Source: Candidatus Collierbacteria bacterium (GTDB taxonomy: Bacteria; Patescibacteriota; Microgenomatia; UBA1400; JACPES01). From it: a stretch of DNA of 40,008 nucleotides. Shown in pieces: positions 1 through 8,633 of the stretch (its first letter is position 1; each line of letters starts with the position of its first letter). The stretch lies in the NCBI GenBank assembly GCA_016219325.1, contig JACRNH010000026.1, forward strand, positions 67,098 through 107,105, in the 5' to 3' direction. A program made the position numbers and the translations under genes. The notes below the pieces were generated by a model. That model ran no database searches, was not told the DNA's origin, and saw nothing but the letters and a program-made list of their open reading frames with translations.

Positions 1-634
1 GCCGCGTCGCTACTTTAGGATAATAGCTGTTTATTAAATCAGCTTTAGTCACCACCCAGAATATTAATCCTAAACCCACTGGCAATACGAGGCTTCCAAA
101 AAACCATTGTAATCTACTTCGCCAATTATTCTTCATAGATAAAGTAATCGGCGGTAAAGCAATAATCGGCATTGTTTTAAATGCTATCGCGGCCGAGAAA
201 GACAATCCCGCTATCCATTGTCTCCTTTTTATTAAATACACAGATAACACTACTAAAGCCGCCTGAATAATTTCTACGTGTCCCATGGCGTAAATTGAAA
301 ATATCACCACCGGATTAAACCACCACAAAATTAAAGTCTTTGCTCTCTGTTTATGGCTAACCAGTTTTAGTAATAAAAACAAAATCAAAATATCAAAAGC
401 TATATACGGCAACCTCAACATCCAGCCTCCATAACGCAAGGCAAAAAAGTAGAAAGGCGAAAGCAAACCATAAAAAATATAGGCCAAGGGGGGGTAATAT
501 ATTCCTATCTGATTAATATGCCCAAAAAAGTTAGAGGGTATGCTCCAAATAAACCAAATGTCGTCATGATCCGTCAGAAATGAAACCGCCAATTTCACTA
601 TCAATCCTAACCAGAAAAACCTTTTTATTCTCAC
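1..634 (-). CDS. GT-C-type membrane glycosyltransferase, partial (3' end beyond window)
   Basis: An open frame runs without a stop from a GTG at 632-634 to the left edge, about 211 codons. The GTG overlaps the TGA stop of the upstream dehydrogenase (GTGA). The product is very hydrophobic, with several membrane segments. An early loop reads LTDHDDIWFIW and is followed by IGIYYPPLAYIFYGL, the acidic first-loop plus YPP pattern seen in GT-C mannosyltransferase-like enzymes that use polyprenyl-phosphate sugars. The family is inferred from this layout only. The GTG has GGAGG almost touching it, so a slightly later TTG or GTG start is possible. It is the last visible member of the leftward glycan gene series. 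Confidence 0.7.
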   Translation of the reverse strand, partial: MRIKRFFWLGLIVKLAVSFLTDHDDIWFIWSIPSNFFGHINQIGIYYPPLAYIFYGLLSPFYFFALRYGGWMLRLPYIAFDILILFLLLKLVSHKQRAKTLILWWFNPVVIFSIYAMGHVEIIQAALVVLSVYLIKRRQWIAGLSFSAAIAFKTMPIIALPPITLSMKNNWRSRLQWFFGSLVLPVGLGLIFWVVTKADLINSYYPKVATR

Positions 635-1620
635 CTCCACAGAACGATCTCCTTTTTCAATATCCCAGTCGCCACCTCCAAAGCCCTTAAACCAATTTCG
701 GGTTTTACCGGCATTTCTTCTCTGCTCTTTACCGCATCTACAAAAGCCCGCAGTTCAACAGACAATGGTTCAGCATTATTTACTTTAATTTTAATCATGT
801 CGCCCTCATTAACCGCTTTAAAAATCTGCATTTGTTCCCACTTTACTTCTGAACTATTATTTTGGTAAAAGAATAACTCTTGAGTCAAATAATTAACCAG
901 AAACATTCCTTTTTCCCCTGTTACCCTTAACTGTCTGATTTTTGTTGGGGTTATCCAATTTACACTTAAAATTCCCGTTACCCCATCTGCAAAATCCAAT
1001 AAACTAACCACATAATCCTCACGCCGCGGATGAAAACACGACCTAGTTCGAGTTACTGCTTTAGTAATTCTGGATCCTAATAAATACTCAAAAATATCAA
1101 TATCGTGAGTTGCCAAATCAACCACCACTCCCACGTCTGAAATCCGCGCCGGAAAAGGCCCCATTCTTTCTGCTCTAATTTCAAACACTTTTCCCAGTTG
1201 CCCTTCTGTTAATCTTCTCTTTAATTCCACAATCGCCGGATTAAATCTTTCCACATGTCCCACCATGAAAGGCGCATTTGTCTTTTCTGCTAACTTTACC
1301 AAGCCCTGGCCCTCACTGACCGTAGCTGCAATCGGCTTTTCCATCAATACCGCTATCTTCCGCAAAAGACAATATTTTCCCAACTCATAATGATAAGCAG
1401 TTGGCACCGCAATCGAGATCGCATCTATTTTTTGGCTACTTAATAATTTTGGCACCGATTTATAAACTTTCAAACCATATATCCTCTCAATGATTCCGGC
1501 ATTTGCCGATTGCGGCTCTACCACCCCTACTAATTCCACGTCCTTAAAGGACCGTAAAATTCGGATATGACTCCGTCCCATGTATCCTGCCCCGGCCACG
1601 GCCATTTTAAGTATTTTCAT
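631..1620 (-). CDS. Gfo/Idh/MocA-family sugar dehydrogenase (WbpB/WlbA-like)
   Basis: This 329-residue NAD(P)-dependent oxidoreductase has the nucleotide-binding GAGYMG at residues 10-15, the EKP motif at 94-96, GHVERFNP at 121-128 and THDID at 171-175, all typical of the Gfo/Idh/MocA fold and especially of UDP-GlcNAc(A) 3-dehydrogenases. The expected role is oxidation of C3 of a UDP-N-acetylhexosamine (or its uronic acid) so that an amino group can be added. It follows an aminotransferase (ATGA overlap), an acetyltransferase and a 2-epimerase, the same four activities as WbpB, WbpE, WbpD and WbpI in UDP-ManNAc3NAcA synthesis. Whether the substrate is the uronic acid or the neutral sugar cannot be told here, since no 6-dehydrogenase is in view. 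Confidence 0.9.
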   Translation of the reverse strand: MKILKMAVAGAGYMGRSHIRILRSFKDVELVGVVEPQSANAGIIERIYGLKVYKSVPKLLSSQKIDAISIAVPTAYHYELGKYCLLRKIAVLMEKPIAATVSEGQGLVKLAEKTNAPFMVGHVERFNPAIVELKRRLTEGQLGKVFEIRAERMGPFPARISDVGVVVDLATHDIDIFEYLLGSRITKAVTRTRSCFHPRREDYVVSLLDFADGVTGILSVNWITPTKIRQLRVTGEKGMFLVNYLTQELFFYQNNSSEVKWEQMQIFKAVNEGDMIKIKVNNAEPLSVELRAFVDAVKSREEMPVKPEIGLRALEVATGILKKEIVLWR

Positions 1621-2681
1621 CTTATTAACCTACATATCTTACCAACATCCGTTAAAGATACTCCCGGATGAACCGGAATTGAAAAAACCTCCCTGCATAA
1701 TATTTCTGTATTTGTTAATTTTAACTTTTGATAACCTAACTCTTGATAAACTTTTTGGTGATAAATTGGAATCGGATAATAAATTTTGCTCTCAATTCCC
1801 GAATTTCGCAATTTTCTCATATATATTTCTCTTTTTTTCGATCTCAAAGTAAACTGGTGCCAAACATGTCCTTTTTCCTCAATGGGTAAAATTATCTCGC
1901 TGTTTGTAATTCCGGTAAGATACTTTCGAGCTCGGATTTTCCGAGCTTCAATTATTGACCTAATTCTCCGCAGTTGCCCTCTGCCTATCGCGGCTTGGAT
2001 GTCGGTCATCCGATAATTAAATCCCAGCTTGTCATATTGATAATATCCGCCGCTGTTGCCATGATTGCGCCAAGACCTAATTCTTTTTGCCGTCTCCCCA
2101 TCATCTAACGCTATTGCCCCGCCTTCGCCGGTGGTTATATTTTTAGTCGCGTAAAAAGAAAAGCATCCTATTCCAAAAGTTCCAATCTTTTTTTTACCTG
2201 ATTCTGCGCCTAATGATTGCGCTGCATCTTCAATTAAGAATAATTTGTTTCTCTCGCAAAAATCAAACATCCCTCTTGTCCCTTGCGGATTGCCGTATAA
2301 AGAAACCATAATCACTGCTTTGGTTTTCCGGTTTACTAATGGAGCAATTGTTTTGGGAGAAATTAAGAAATTATCCAACTCGACATCAGCAAATACCGGT
2401 TTTGCCCCGCAATATAACACTGCGTTTGCTGTCGCGATAAAGGAAAAAGCCGGAACAATTACCTCGTCTCCTTTTCCAATCCCCGCCGCCAACAAGGCCA
2501 GATGCAGAGCAGAAGTCCCCGAGTTGACTACAACCACTTCTTTAGTTTTTAAATAGTTCGCCAATTCTGTTTCAAATTTTTCTACTTCTGTCCCTTGGCT
2601 GATTTGTCCCGATCTTAATGTCTGGATAACACGTTTTATCTCGTCATTACTAATATGTGATTTGCTAATTCCAATCCTCAT
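1617..2681 (-). CDS. DegT/DnrJ/EryC1 PLP aminotransferase (WbpE-like)
   Basis: A sugar aminotransferase of the DegT family, about 354 residues from the chosen start. The PLP lysine is K180 in SFYATKN and the cofactor aspartate is D152 in EDAAQS, with GEGG at 185-188. It should add an amino group to the 3-keto sugar made by the neighbouring dehydrogenase. I chose the ATG at 2679-2681 because AGGAG lies 8 bases upstream, inside the end of the acetyltransferase gene. A start 21 bases further up (2702) would overlap that gene by 20 bases and adds MERGENK, which looks like translated Shine-Dalgarno sequence. It ends in an ATGA overlap with the dehydrogenase. Confidence 0.92.
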   Translation of the reverse strand: MRIGISKSHISNDEIKRVIQTLRSGQISQGTEVEKFETELANYLKTKEVVVVNSGTSALHLALLAAGIGKGDEVIVPAFSFIATANAVLYCGAKPVFADVELDNFLISPKTIAPLVNRKTKAVIMVSLYGNPQGTRGMFDFCERNKLFLIEDAAQSLGAESGKKKIGTFGIGCFSFYATKNITTGEGGAIALDDGETAKRIRSWRNHGNSGGYYQYDKLGFNYRMTDIQAAIGRGQLRRIRSIIEARKIRARKYLTGITNSEIILPIEEKGHVWHQFTLRSKKREIYMRKLRNSGIESKIYYPIPIYHQKVYQELGYQKLKLTNTEILCREVFSIPVHPGVSLTDVGKICRLIR

Positions 2682-2682
2682 T

Positions 2683-3186
2683 TTATTTTCTCCTCTTTCC
2701 AAATTTGTCCACTTTTCCTAATATTCGCGCCGGATTTCCCGCTACCAAAGTATATTCTGGAACGTTTTTTGTCACTACTGCTCCTGCCCCAACTAAGGCC
2801 CACTTGCCTATTTTTACTCCGGCAATTACCACTACACCGGCCCCGACCGAAGCCCCTTCTTCAATCACCACTCCCTTAGCTTTCCAACTATCACTTGATT
2901 TTAAATCTCCTTTGGGGGTAACTGATCGCGGATATTTATCATTCGTTAATATTGCTCCAGGACCAATAAATACTCCCTCGCCTATTACGGCGGGATAATA
3001 TATTAGCGAATTATTCTGGATCTTAACCCTGTTCCCGATAATAACTCCTTTATCAATATAAACATTTCTCCCGATAATACATCCTTCTCCAATCACGACC
3101 CCTTCTCGTATCTGTGTTAATCCCCAGATTACTGTCCCCACGCCAATTTTGGCAGATGAATGAATCAAAACGGTTTTATCAATCAT
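2683..3186 (-). CDS. Left-handed beta-helix (hexapeptide) sugar N-acetyltransferase, WbpD-like
   Basis: The 167-residue product is built from hexapeptide repeats of the [LIV]-G-x-x-x-x type across nearly its whole length, for example VIGEGCIIGRNVYIDKGVII, the signature of trimeric left-handed beta-helix acyltransferases. The fold, length and position between a 2-epimerase gene and a DegT aminotransferase gene match WbpD/WlbB, which acetylate the new 3-amino group of a UDP-sugar using acetyl-CoA. The start overlaps the epimerase stop by 4 bases. The C-terminal codons hold the Shine-Dalgarno of the next gene. Other amino-sugar acetyltransferases share this fold, so the exact acceptor is inferred from context. 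Confidence 0.9.
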   Translation of the reverse strand: MIDKTVLIHSSAKIGVGTVIWGLTQIREGVVIGEGCIIGRNVYIDKGVIIGNRVKIQNNSLIYYPAVIGEGVFIGPGAILTNDKYPRSVTPKGDLKSSDSWKAKGVVIEEGASVGAGVVVIAGVKIGKWALVGAGAVVTKNVPEYTLVAGNPARILGKVDKFGKRRK

Positions 3187-4226
3187 TTAACTAATTTTAT
3201 CACCTCTGCAACCACTTTTTGAACCGCTTTGCCATTTCCGAAAAGGGCAACATCAGGTTTTCCTTTGGGTTTTATCTTCAATCCTTTCTGCAAATGTTCT
3301 TCACTTGTAATCAACTGATTCCATTCTCCTTTTAAGGTTTCCGTCCATTCCGTTTCTCTCCTAAAAGTTAAACAGGGAACGCCCAACCAATATGCCTCTT
3401 TTTGTACACCCCCGGAATCGGTTATAATCTTTTGGGCATGCATTTCCAGCCATAACATTTCTCTATAACTTACCGGACTAATTAAAATTATATTTTCCGG
3501 CAATTTGATCTTGAATCTTTTAAGCTTTTCTTTTGTCCGAGGATGAATTGGAAATACAACCCGATCTCCTATTTTCCCAAGCCATGAAAATATTTCCGAT
3601 AAACGCTCATTACTATCAGTATTTTCAGCTCGATGAATTGTCGCCAGAAAAAATGATTTAGGAAACACAAGTCTTGGCATCAATACCCGATCTTTAAAAT
3701 TTTCTATTAAATCCAGCATCACGTCTCCGGTAAAAATAGCTCCTATACTTATTCCCTCTTTATTAAGTTGTAATAGATTTCTCTTGGTCGCGCAACAATT
3801 TATAGTTGCCAGATGATCAACAATTATCCTGTTTATCTCTTCTGGCATTTCTTTATTAAAACTTCGCGCTCCTGCCTCAATATGTAGTACCGGAATATTC
3901 AGTTTCGCTGCTGTTAATGCTCCTGCTAACGCTGAATTTGTATCTCCATAAACAATTACGGCATCCGGTTTGTTTTCAATCAATATTTTTTCCAATCCGA
4001 TCAACATTTTTCCGGTCTGCCAACCATGCGTTCCTGAACCAATATTCAAATTTATATCCGGTTCTCTAAACCCCACATCGTTAAATATGTCCCGCGATAG
4101 TTTATTGTCATAATGTTGTCCGGTATGAATCACATATTCTTCTATCTTTTTTTTCTTTAATGACTGGCTTACTAAATAAGCTTTTGTAAATTCAGGTCTG
4201 GTTCCTACTATTGTTACCACTTCCAT
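3183..4226 (-). CDS. UDP-N-acetylglucosamine 2-epimerase family protein (WbpI-like)
   Basis: This 347-residue GT-B-fold enzyme starts with the family motif GTRPEFTKA, followed by HTGQHYD, VYGDTNSALAGAL, HIEAGARS and, in the C-terminal domain, TDSGGVQKEA and ETEWTET. The last two motifs favour the WbpI-like branch acting on 2,3-diacetamido sugars over plain WecB. It would invert C2, turning a gluco into a manno sugar, as the final step of the four-gene module downstream. Unlike the other epimerase in this window, its interdomain hinge (before FFLATIHRAEN) carries no palindromic insertion. It overlaps its upstream neighbour by one base (TAATG). Confidence 0.9.
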   Translation of the reverse strand: MEVVTIVGTRPEFTKAYLVSQSLKKKKIEEYVIHTGQHYDNKLSRDIFNDVGFREPDINLNIGSGTHGWQTGKMLIGLEKILIENKPDAVIVYGDTNSALAGALTAAKLNIPVLHIEAGARSFNKEMPEEINRIIVDHLATINCCATKRNLLQLNKEGISIGAIFTGDVMLDLIENFKDRVLMPRLVFPKSFFLATIHRAENTDSNERLSEIFSWLGKIGDRVVFPIHPRTKEKLKRFKIKLPENIILISPVSYREMLWLEMHAQKIITDSGGVQKEAYWLGVPCLTFRRETEWTETLKGEWNQLITSEEHLQKGLKIKPKGKPDVALFGNGKAVQKVVAEVIKLVK

Positions 4227-4963
4227 TAATATCCTTCAATTTTATATTTAATAATATTGATTAAGTGAGACATAATTGTTCGCCCTATCCGCATCCGGCT
4301 TATCCGTTTTCCTCTCCCCCAATCTAACGTCATCGGTATTTCTTTTATTTTTGTCCACTTACATTTAGATAATTTGATCAGCATCTCAACTGTAGAAAAA
4401 AACCCATTATCAACAATAAGCTTCCCGTTATATTTATTCTCAGCTTTTTTTAATGTTCCTACTTGGTAAGCCCTAAGCAAACTGCTGTACGTAGAAACTC
4501 CGGAAATTGGAAAAGCTAAGCGCAATAAGCCGTTAGCCGTCCTGCTTAATATCTGTCGTTTAAGCGGCACGTTTTTCATTCCGCCCCCCTGGGTGTAACA
4601 TCCTGCCAATACTATATTTGCTTCCTCGCGTTCGATTGCATCAACCATTTTCAACACTAAATCCTTCTCGCTTACCCCACCCGACTCCATCGTAATTACG
4701 ATATCTGAATCTACGCCTCTTGCCAAAACCCACTCTATCCCAGTCCGAACTGCCGCCCCCGGACCCAAATTATAATCATGCTGCAAAATTTCCAAAGAAT
4801 ATTTTTTCTTTAAATTTCTTAATCTGGCTACGGTTTTATCATAACTTCCGTCATCAACTACCACCAGTTGGTATTTGCGTTTTCCTAAATTATTAACTGT
4901 TTCCTCAACCGCAGACTCAATTTCCTGCTCCTCGTTATAAGCCGGTATCAAAATGTAGATCAT
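4226..4963 (-). CDS. GT2 family, polyprenyl-phosphate glycosyltransferase-like, with altered DxD motif
   Basis: A GT2 protein of the dolichol-phosphate mannose synthase type, about 245 residues, starting MIYILIPAYNEEQEIE and followed by VVVDDGSYDKT. It is clearly paralogous to the GT2 at 25,578-26,306, sharing FPISGV and the overall plan. Where the paralogue has ITMDADN, this protein has ITMESGG, so the metal-binding DxD is lost, and the conserved SRF region reads GCY. It may be inactive or use another substrate. I place the start at 4963, the normal family N-terminus. An ATG at 5029 in the same frame would add a lysine-rich leader and overlap the upstream gene by 19 bases. The GT-C gene just upstream would be a natural partner. 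Confidence 0.85.
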   Translation of the reverse strand: MIYILIPAYNEEQEIESAVEETVNNLGKRKYQLVVVDDGSYDKTVARLRNLKKKYSLEILQHDYNLGPGAAVRTGIEWVLARGVDSDIVITMESGGVSEKDLVLKMVDAIEREEANIVLAGCYTQGGGMKNVPLKRQILSRTANGLLRLAFPISGVSTYSSLLRAYQVGTLKKAENKYNGKLIVDNGFFSTVEMLIKLSKCKWTKIKEIPMTLDWGRGKRISRMRIGRTIMSHLINIIKYKIEGY

Positions 4964-5010
4964 TTTCTTCTTTTTGGAATGCCTTATATCTAACTGATTA
5001 TAGCATCGGT

Positions 5011-6894
5011 TTATTTTACATTTCCCCAAATTTCATAATCAGAATTATTAAAAATCAAGTTAAATTCTATAGTTCTCAAATCTTTTTTGGGTTGAAATTT
5101 AAGCGACTTCACTACTAATATGTAATTCAAACGGTATGGCGGTAATTTTCCGTCATCCACTAAAGCTAAATTTTTCTTGTATTTATTAATAATTTCTGTT
5201 ATCTTTTCATCCGGAAAATTAAAAACAATATTTTCATCCGCATAGGTAAAATAAAATACTCTGGATAATGCCTCCCCTTCTTCTCTTGTTCCTCCTTCTC
5301 CTATTGAAGAAAAGGCCTTTTTGACTTCTGGAATTGATTCGCCGCGAATCGCAGACTGCCACAAATATCGATCAATCGCTTCATTAATCGGCAATATCGA
5401 ACGCATTCCAATTGGTGAAAAATTAAAAGCGTGAGTTTGAGCCGGAATATTTACCATCTCGTCCCATCTCCAGCTCATTATTACAGCACTCGGTACGGCA
5501 TTTTGGTTTATCCAGTCGTAAAGTTCTTGTTTATCTGGGTTTAAAGCGTAGGATCCAGCAATTTTATATGACATTTTTGTTTGCCTGATTAATCCATAGG
5601 CTAATACTAATAATATTAACGGCACACATATCAATTTAATCCATTTTTTATTTATAATTTGAGAGATTGCAATGCTCAAACCCATAATCCCAAACGGATA
5701 AGCGATTCTCCGTATCCAATGTTTGCCCTCCAGATCACGGCCAAGCAGATTTTGCATCAAATCAGGCAGAATAAGAGGCGCAATCCAGAAACACAAAAAC
5801 AAAATTAAACTTTTCCCGTCATTCCGAGCGAAGTCGAGGAATCTAGTTCCGATACTGGATCGGGACGATTTAAATCGCTCCGCTAGATCTCTCGGCAAGT
5901 TCGAGATGACCTTTCCAAAATTTAAAATCAGAAACACCAAAACAAAAATCCAGTGCCTCGCCGTCAGATCAAAAAATCCGCGCTTGGGGAGGGAAAGCTT
6001 AGCAAAGAAATCAGCCGCCAGTCCGGACTGGCGGAATTGCCAGACTTGGAGAAAATACGGGGCGGCCACTAAACCGGCAACTACGAGAATAACCGACAAA
6101 TATCGAACCGTATTAAGGCCTGGCCTTGGAAACCCAAGGCCAGGCCTTTTGATGCCCAGCAAAACAACGGAAACAAAAAACAATCCCAACCCCAATCCAA
6201 ACGCCGTCCAGTTGAAAATATAGGTATAAAACAGGAAACCAATCGCCAATCCGGCAGCAACTAGTCTTAAAAGGCCTGGCCTTGCCGTGGCAAGGCCAGG
6301 CCTTAATAAACACCAAAAAGCAAAAAGGTATGCCGGCAAAGACAGCTGCGGATGGAAATTGCGGGAAATAAACAGGAAATCGCGGGGATTGAAAGCTGAT
6401 TTAATTGATGAAAGTATCGCCGCAGGATACGGAATCAGCGCGATTATTTCCGGCCACAATACCACAATCGCTCCTGCAGCCAGTCCAAATATTTTCTCCT
6501 TCGCAAAACTTATCATTATCGCGTAAACCAATAAAAACGTTATCGCCGGAAATAAAAAATCCGCCGCCATAAACGCGTTTTCCATTGACCCCGTCAACTT
6601 AACCAACCCGGCCATCACCCAAGCCAGCCCCGTTTCACCCGCAAACGGCGTCGGCCGGCCGCTATATTCGGCCACCTGGGTATCGGTCACCCAAAATTTC
6701 CCCTCCAAAATCTCTCTCACTTCCGGAACGTAGGTATACACCTCTTCCATCGTTATCGACGACCCCTGTCCTAAATAAAAATGTAAGGGGTCGTAAGTTT
6801 GAGGAGTAATTAATTTGGGAATCAGAAAGTGCGGCAATCCTACAATCAAACCACAAATAATTGCCAGTATGAGTGCCCATTTATGCGCTTTCAT
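5011..6894 (-). CDS. Multi-pass membrane GT-C-like protein carrying four repeat insertions
   Basis: A 627-residue membrane protein with an N-terminal segment at about 7-25, a long periplasmic-type loop (SSITMEEVYTYVPEVREIL, then AEYSGRPTPFAGE), about ten further hydrophobic segments and a soluble C-terminal domain after residue 450. This is the plan of GT-C sugar transferases that use lipid-linked donors, but I recognise no exact family. Four repeats are read in frame in its inter-helix loops: class A palindromes at residues 197-208 and 249-260, a 20-bp palindrome at 287-293 and a 93-bp element at 329-359 ending FLDFARNDG. All are open in this frame, so the gene looks intact despite them. A 68-base gap separates it from the next membrane protein gene upstream. 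Confidence 0.8.
   Translation of the reverse strand: MKAHKWALILAIICGLIVGLPHFLIPKLITPQTYDPLHFYLGQGSSITMEEVYTYVPEVREILEGKFWVTDTQVAEYSGRPTPFAGETGLAWVMAGLVKLTGSMENAFMAADFLFPAITFLLVYAIMISFAKEKIFGLAAGAIVVLWPEIIALIPYPAAILSSIKSAFNPRDFLFISRNFHPQLSLPAYLFAFWCLLRPGLATARPGLLRLVAAGLAIGFLFYTYIFNWTAFGLGLGLFFVSVVLLGIKRPGLGFPRPGLNTVRYLSVILVVAGLVAAPYFLQVWQFRQSGLAADFFAKLSLPKRGFFDLTARHWIFVLVFLILNFGKVISNLPRDLAERFKSSRSSIGTRFLDFARNDGKSLILFLCFWIAPLILPDLMQNLLGRDLEGKHWIRRIAYPFGIMGLSIAISQIINKKWIKLICVPLILLVLAYGLIRQTKMSYKIAGSYALNPDKQELYDWINQNAVPSAVIMSWRWDEMVNIPAQTHAFNFSPIGMRSILPINEAIDRYLWQSAIRGESIPEVKKAFSSIGEGGTREEGEALSRVFYFTYADENIVFNFPDEKITEIINKYKKNLALVDDGKLPPYRLNYILVVKSLKFQPKKDLRTIEFNLIFNNSDYEIWGNVK
5818..5910. repeat. 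93-bp dispersed element (FLDFARNDG type) inside the membrane protein gene
   Basis: The left arm starts GTCATTCCGAGCGAAGTCGA and the right arm is a diverged inverted version ending CGAGATGAC, with an inner hairpin around TCCGATACTGGATCGGGA. The element is 31 codons and read in frame as residues 329-359. Elements with these ends are widespread in bacterial genomes and known for peptides like FLDFARNDG. Confidence 0.75.
6015..6034. repeat. 20-bp perfect palindrome CCGCCAGTCCGGACTGGCGG
   Basis: A perfect inverted repeat read in frame as RQSGLAA in the membrane protein at 5011-6894. It is different from the class A family and lies in an inter-helix loop. Confidence 0.7.
6115..6148. repeat. Class A palindrome, copy 1
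   Basis: Arms AAGGCCTGGCCTTGG and CCAAGGCCAGGCCTT (15 bp, perfect) enclose a 4-base loop. It is read in frame as KRPGLGFPRPGLN at about residue 249-260 of the membrane protein gene. Confidence 0.9.
6271..6304. repeat. Class A palindrome, copy 2
   Basis: Perfect 16-bp arms AAGGCCTGGCCTTGCC / GGCAAGGCCAGGCCTT with a 2-base loop. It is read as RPGLATARPGL in the same membrane protein as copy 1, 122 bp away. Confidence 0.9.
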
Positions 6895-6962
6895 TACGAT
6901 TTAAATCTCTGCAGGGTAAAATTTTGGCTATTTGCTTTTTTTATACGTTTTCACTATATCCA

Positions 6963-8597
6963 TTATATCCTAAGTAATTCCCGGATTGACATATTATACA
7001 AACCCTGAACAACCATTAGAAATAAAATCGCCAGTTCAGAAATCGCAATTATTCCCAATATTAACAAAGCTATTTGATTTTCTTTATTCACAACTAATTT
7101 TCTAAATATTTCTCTAGATCTTTGATTGGAAACTAACTTCCAAAATACTTTTAATGCTATTGCCGCCAATATTCCTGTTCCAATCATTCTCCAAACATCG
7201 GTCATATTCGCTATTCCCTTAAAAAATCTGGCTAACTCCGGCTGCTTAAACCAAAAAATTGATAACAAAAAAATAACCGGCATAGACAATTTTTTTATCC
7301 ATCCTCTATCCCAATCGCTACTGCCGAATATCTCCCACATAGTTCTCCACCCTACTACTACTATTAAAGCCGCCGCCCCGCTGACTGGAAATAAATCCTT
7401 TCCATGAAACACTTCCACAATAAATATCACTCTACTAATTGCCAGCCATACAACTATCGGAGCCATAGCCAATACCATAAGTTGTCTTTTCTGAACACCA
7501 TTCAAAAATATATTTGTTCTCTCGCGTATAGCAACCACAAATCCCCATATACCATGCGCGTATATCATTAACATCGTAAACGGAAATATCATTGGCAAAT
7601 AAATTGTTATCCAGCCGAACCCCGACCAAAAAGTTTTCCATTGTGTTTTTGGATAAGAAATCAAAAAATTCAGTAAACCAACTTCTTCTAAGAAAGGATT
7701 TGTCATCTTTCCGAAACGCGCCAACACGTGAATTTTCGCTCCGGTAAGTTCTCCGTATAAAGCTTGATTCCTCAGTAAATACCAACCACCTGTCAATAAA
7801 AATATAATTAGAAATAATAAAATCGCATTGACCACCGGTTTTTTTTCCACAATCCTTTTCCAACATATCCCAACAACTGCCACAGCCAATATTGGTAGAG
7901 CCGTCATTTTAGAAAGTATCGCCATTCCCATGCTCGCCCCCAACACAATGATATCGATTGCTTTATTAACTTTCCGCTTCATAAAGCGTACCAATAGCCA
8001 TAACAAAATCGCAGTGCTAAAAATTACCATATCTACTACATTCAAAGCGCTACCTAAAAATAAAAACTGCGGGTTAAATGCAAAAAGCATCATTCCCGCT
8101 ATGGGCAACCAACTGGGTTCCGGAAAAACTTCTCGTCCCATTTTGTAGACAAACCACACGCTCCCAACAGACAATAATACTGATACCAACCGCATTAAGT
8201 GAAGAGACCAAGCAATCTCGTCCCAATTAAATTTAAATTCGCTCGGTTCATGCCGATGTAAATTCAGCGGATGTTGCTCGCGCAATCTTTTCCACTGATC
8301 GCTAGAACTATACATATATTTACTGTCCTCACTTAATGGGGCATTAATCGCCTTTGATACAGATCCCAATATGTAAAAATACAGAGGTTCCCAAAAATGC
8401 ACCCCTTGTGGACGCGGATTATCCGTCAACACCGGCAGTTTCCATGTCCGGCCGTAATAGCGCCCGAATTCATAATCAGTCGACTCATCCGGCGATTCAA
8501 ATACAGGTATAAAAACACTCCACAAAAGAGAGATTACCGCGAACACCGCTAAAATTAACAATGCAATTTTGTTTTGAGGATTTTTTGTTTGAACCAT
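6963..8597 (-). CDS. Multi-pass membrane glycosyltransferase, GT39/DUF2142-like
   Basis: A 544-residue integral membrane protein. After a first hydrophobic segment (residues 11-30) comes VFESPDESTDYEFGRYYGRTW, which resembles the PDE motif at the start of the large first loop in GT39-type and DUF2142 proteins, where acidic residues are catalytic. About ten more hydrophobic segments follow. It is expected to transfer a sugar from a polyprenyl-phosphate donor on the outer face of the membrane. Acceptor and sugar cannot be told. No repeat insertions were found in it, unlike its downstream neighbour. The remaining C-terminal part (after residue 500) is another hydrophobic hairpin. Confidence 0.8.
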   Translation of the reverse strand: MVQTKNPQNKIALLILAVFAVISLLWSVFIPVFESPDESTDYEFGRYYGRTWKLPVLTDNPRPQGVHFWEPLYFYILGSVSKAINAPLSEDSKYMYSSSDQWKRLREQHPLNLHRHEPSEFKFNWDEIAWSLHLMRLVSVLLSVGSVWFVYKMGREVFPEPSWLPIAGMMLFAFNPQFLFLGSALNVVDMVIFSTAILLWLLVRFMKRKVNKAIDIIVLGASMGMAILSKMTALPILAVAVVGICWKRIVEKKPVVNAILLFLIIFLLTGGWYLLRNQALYGELTGAKIHVLARFGKMTNPFLEEVGLLNFLISYPKTQWKTFWSGFGWITIYLPMIFPFTMLMIYAHGIWGFVVAIRERTNIFLNGVQKRQLMVLAMAPIVVWLAISRVIFIVEVFHGKDLFPVSGAAALIVVVGWRTMWEIFGSSDWDRGWIKKLSMPVIFLLSIFWFKQPELARFFKGIANMTDVWRMIGTGILAAIALKVFWKLVSNQRSREIFRKLVVNKENQIALLILGIIAISELAILFLMVVQGLYNMSIRELLRI

Positions 8598-8633
8598 AAA
8601 ATTCTCCGGTTCTTTATTCTATCATTCGACATT

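Noticed and set aside
5723..6316. Plus- and minus-strand alternative frames rich in RPGL peptides around the palindromes
   Set aside because: They are other frames of the repeat elements inside the real membrane protein gene; palindromes without stop codons lengthen open frames on both strands.
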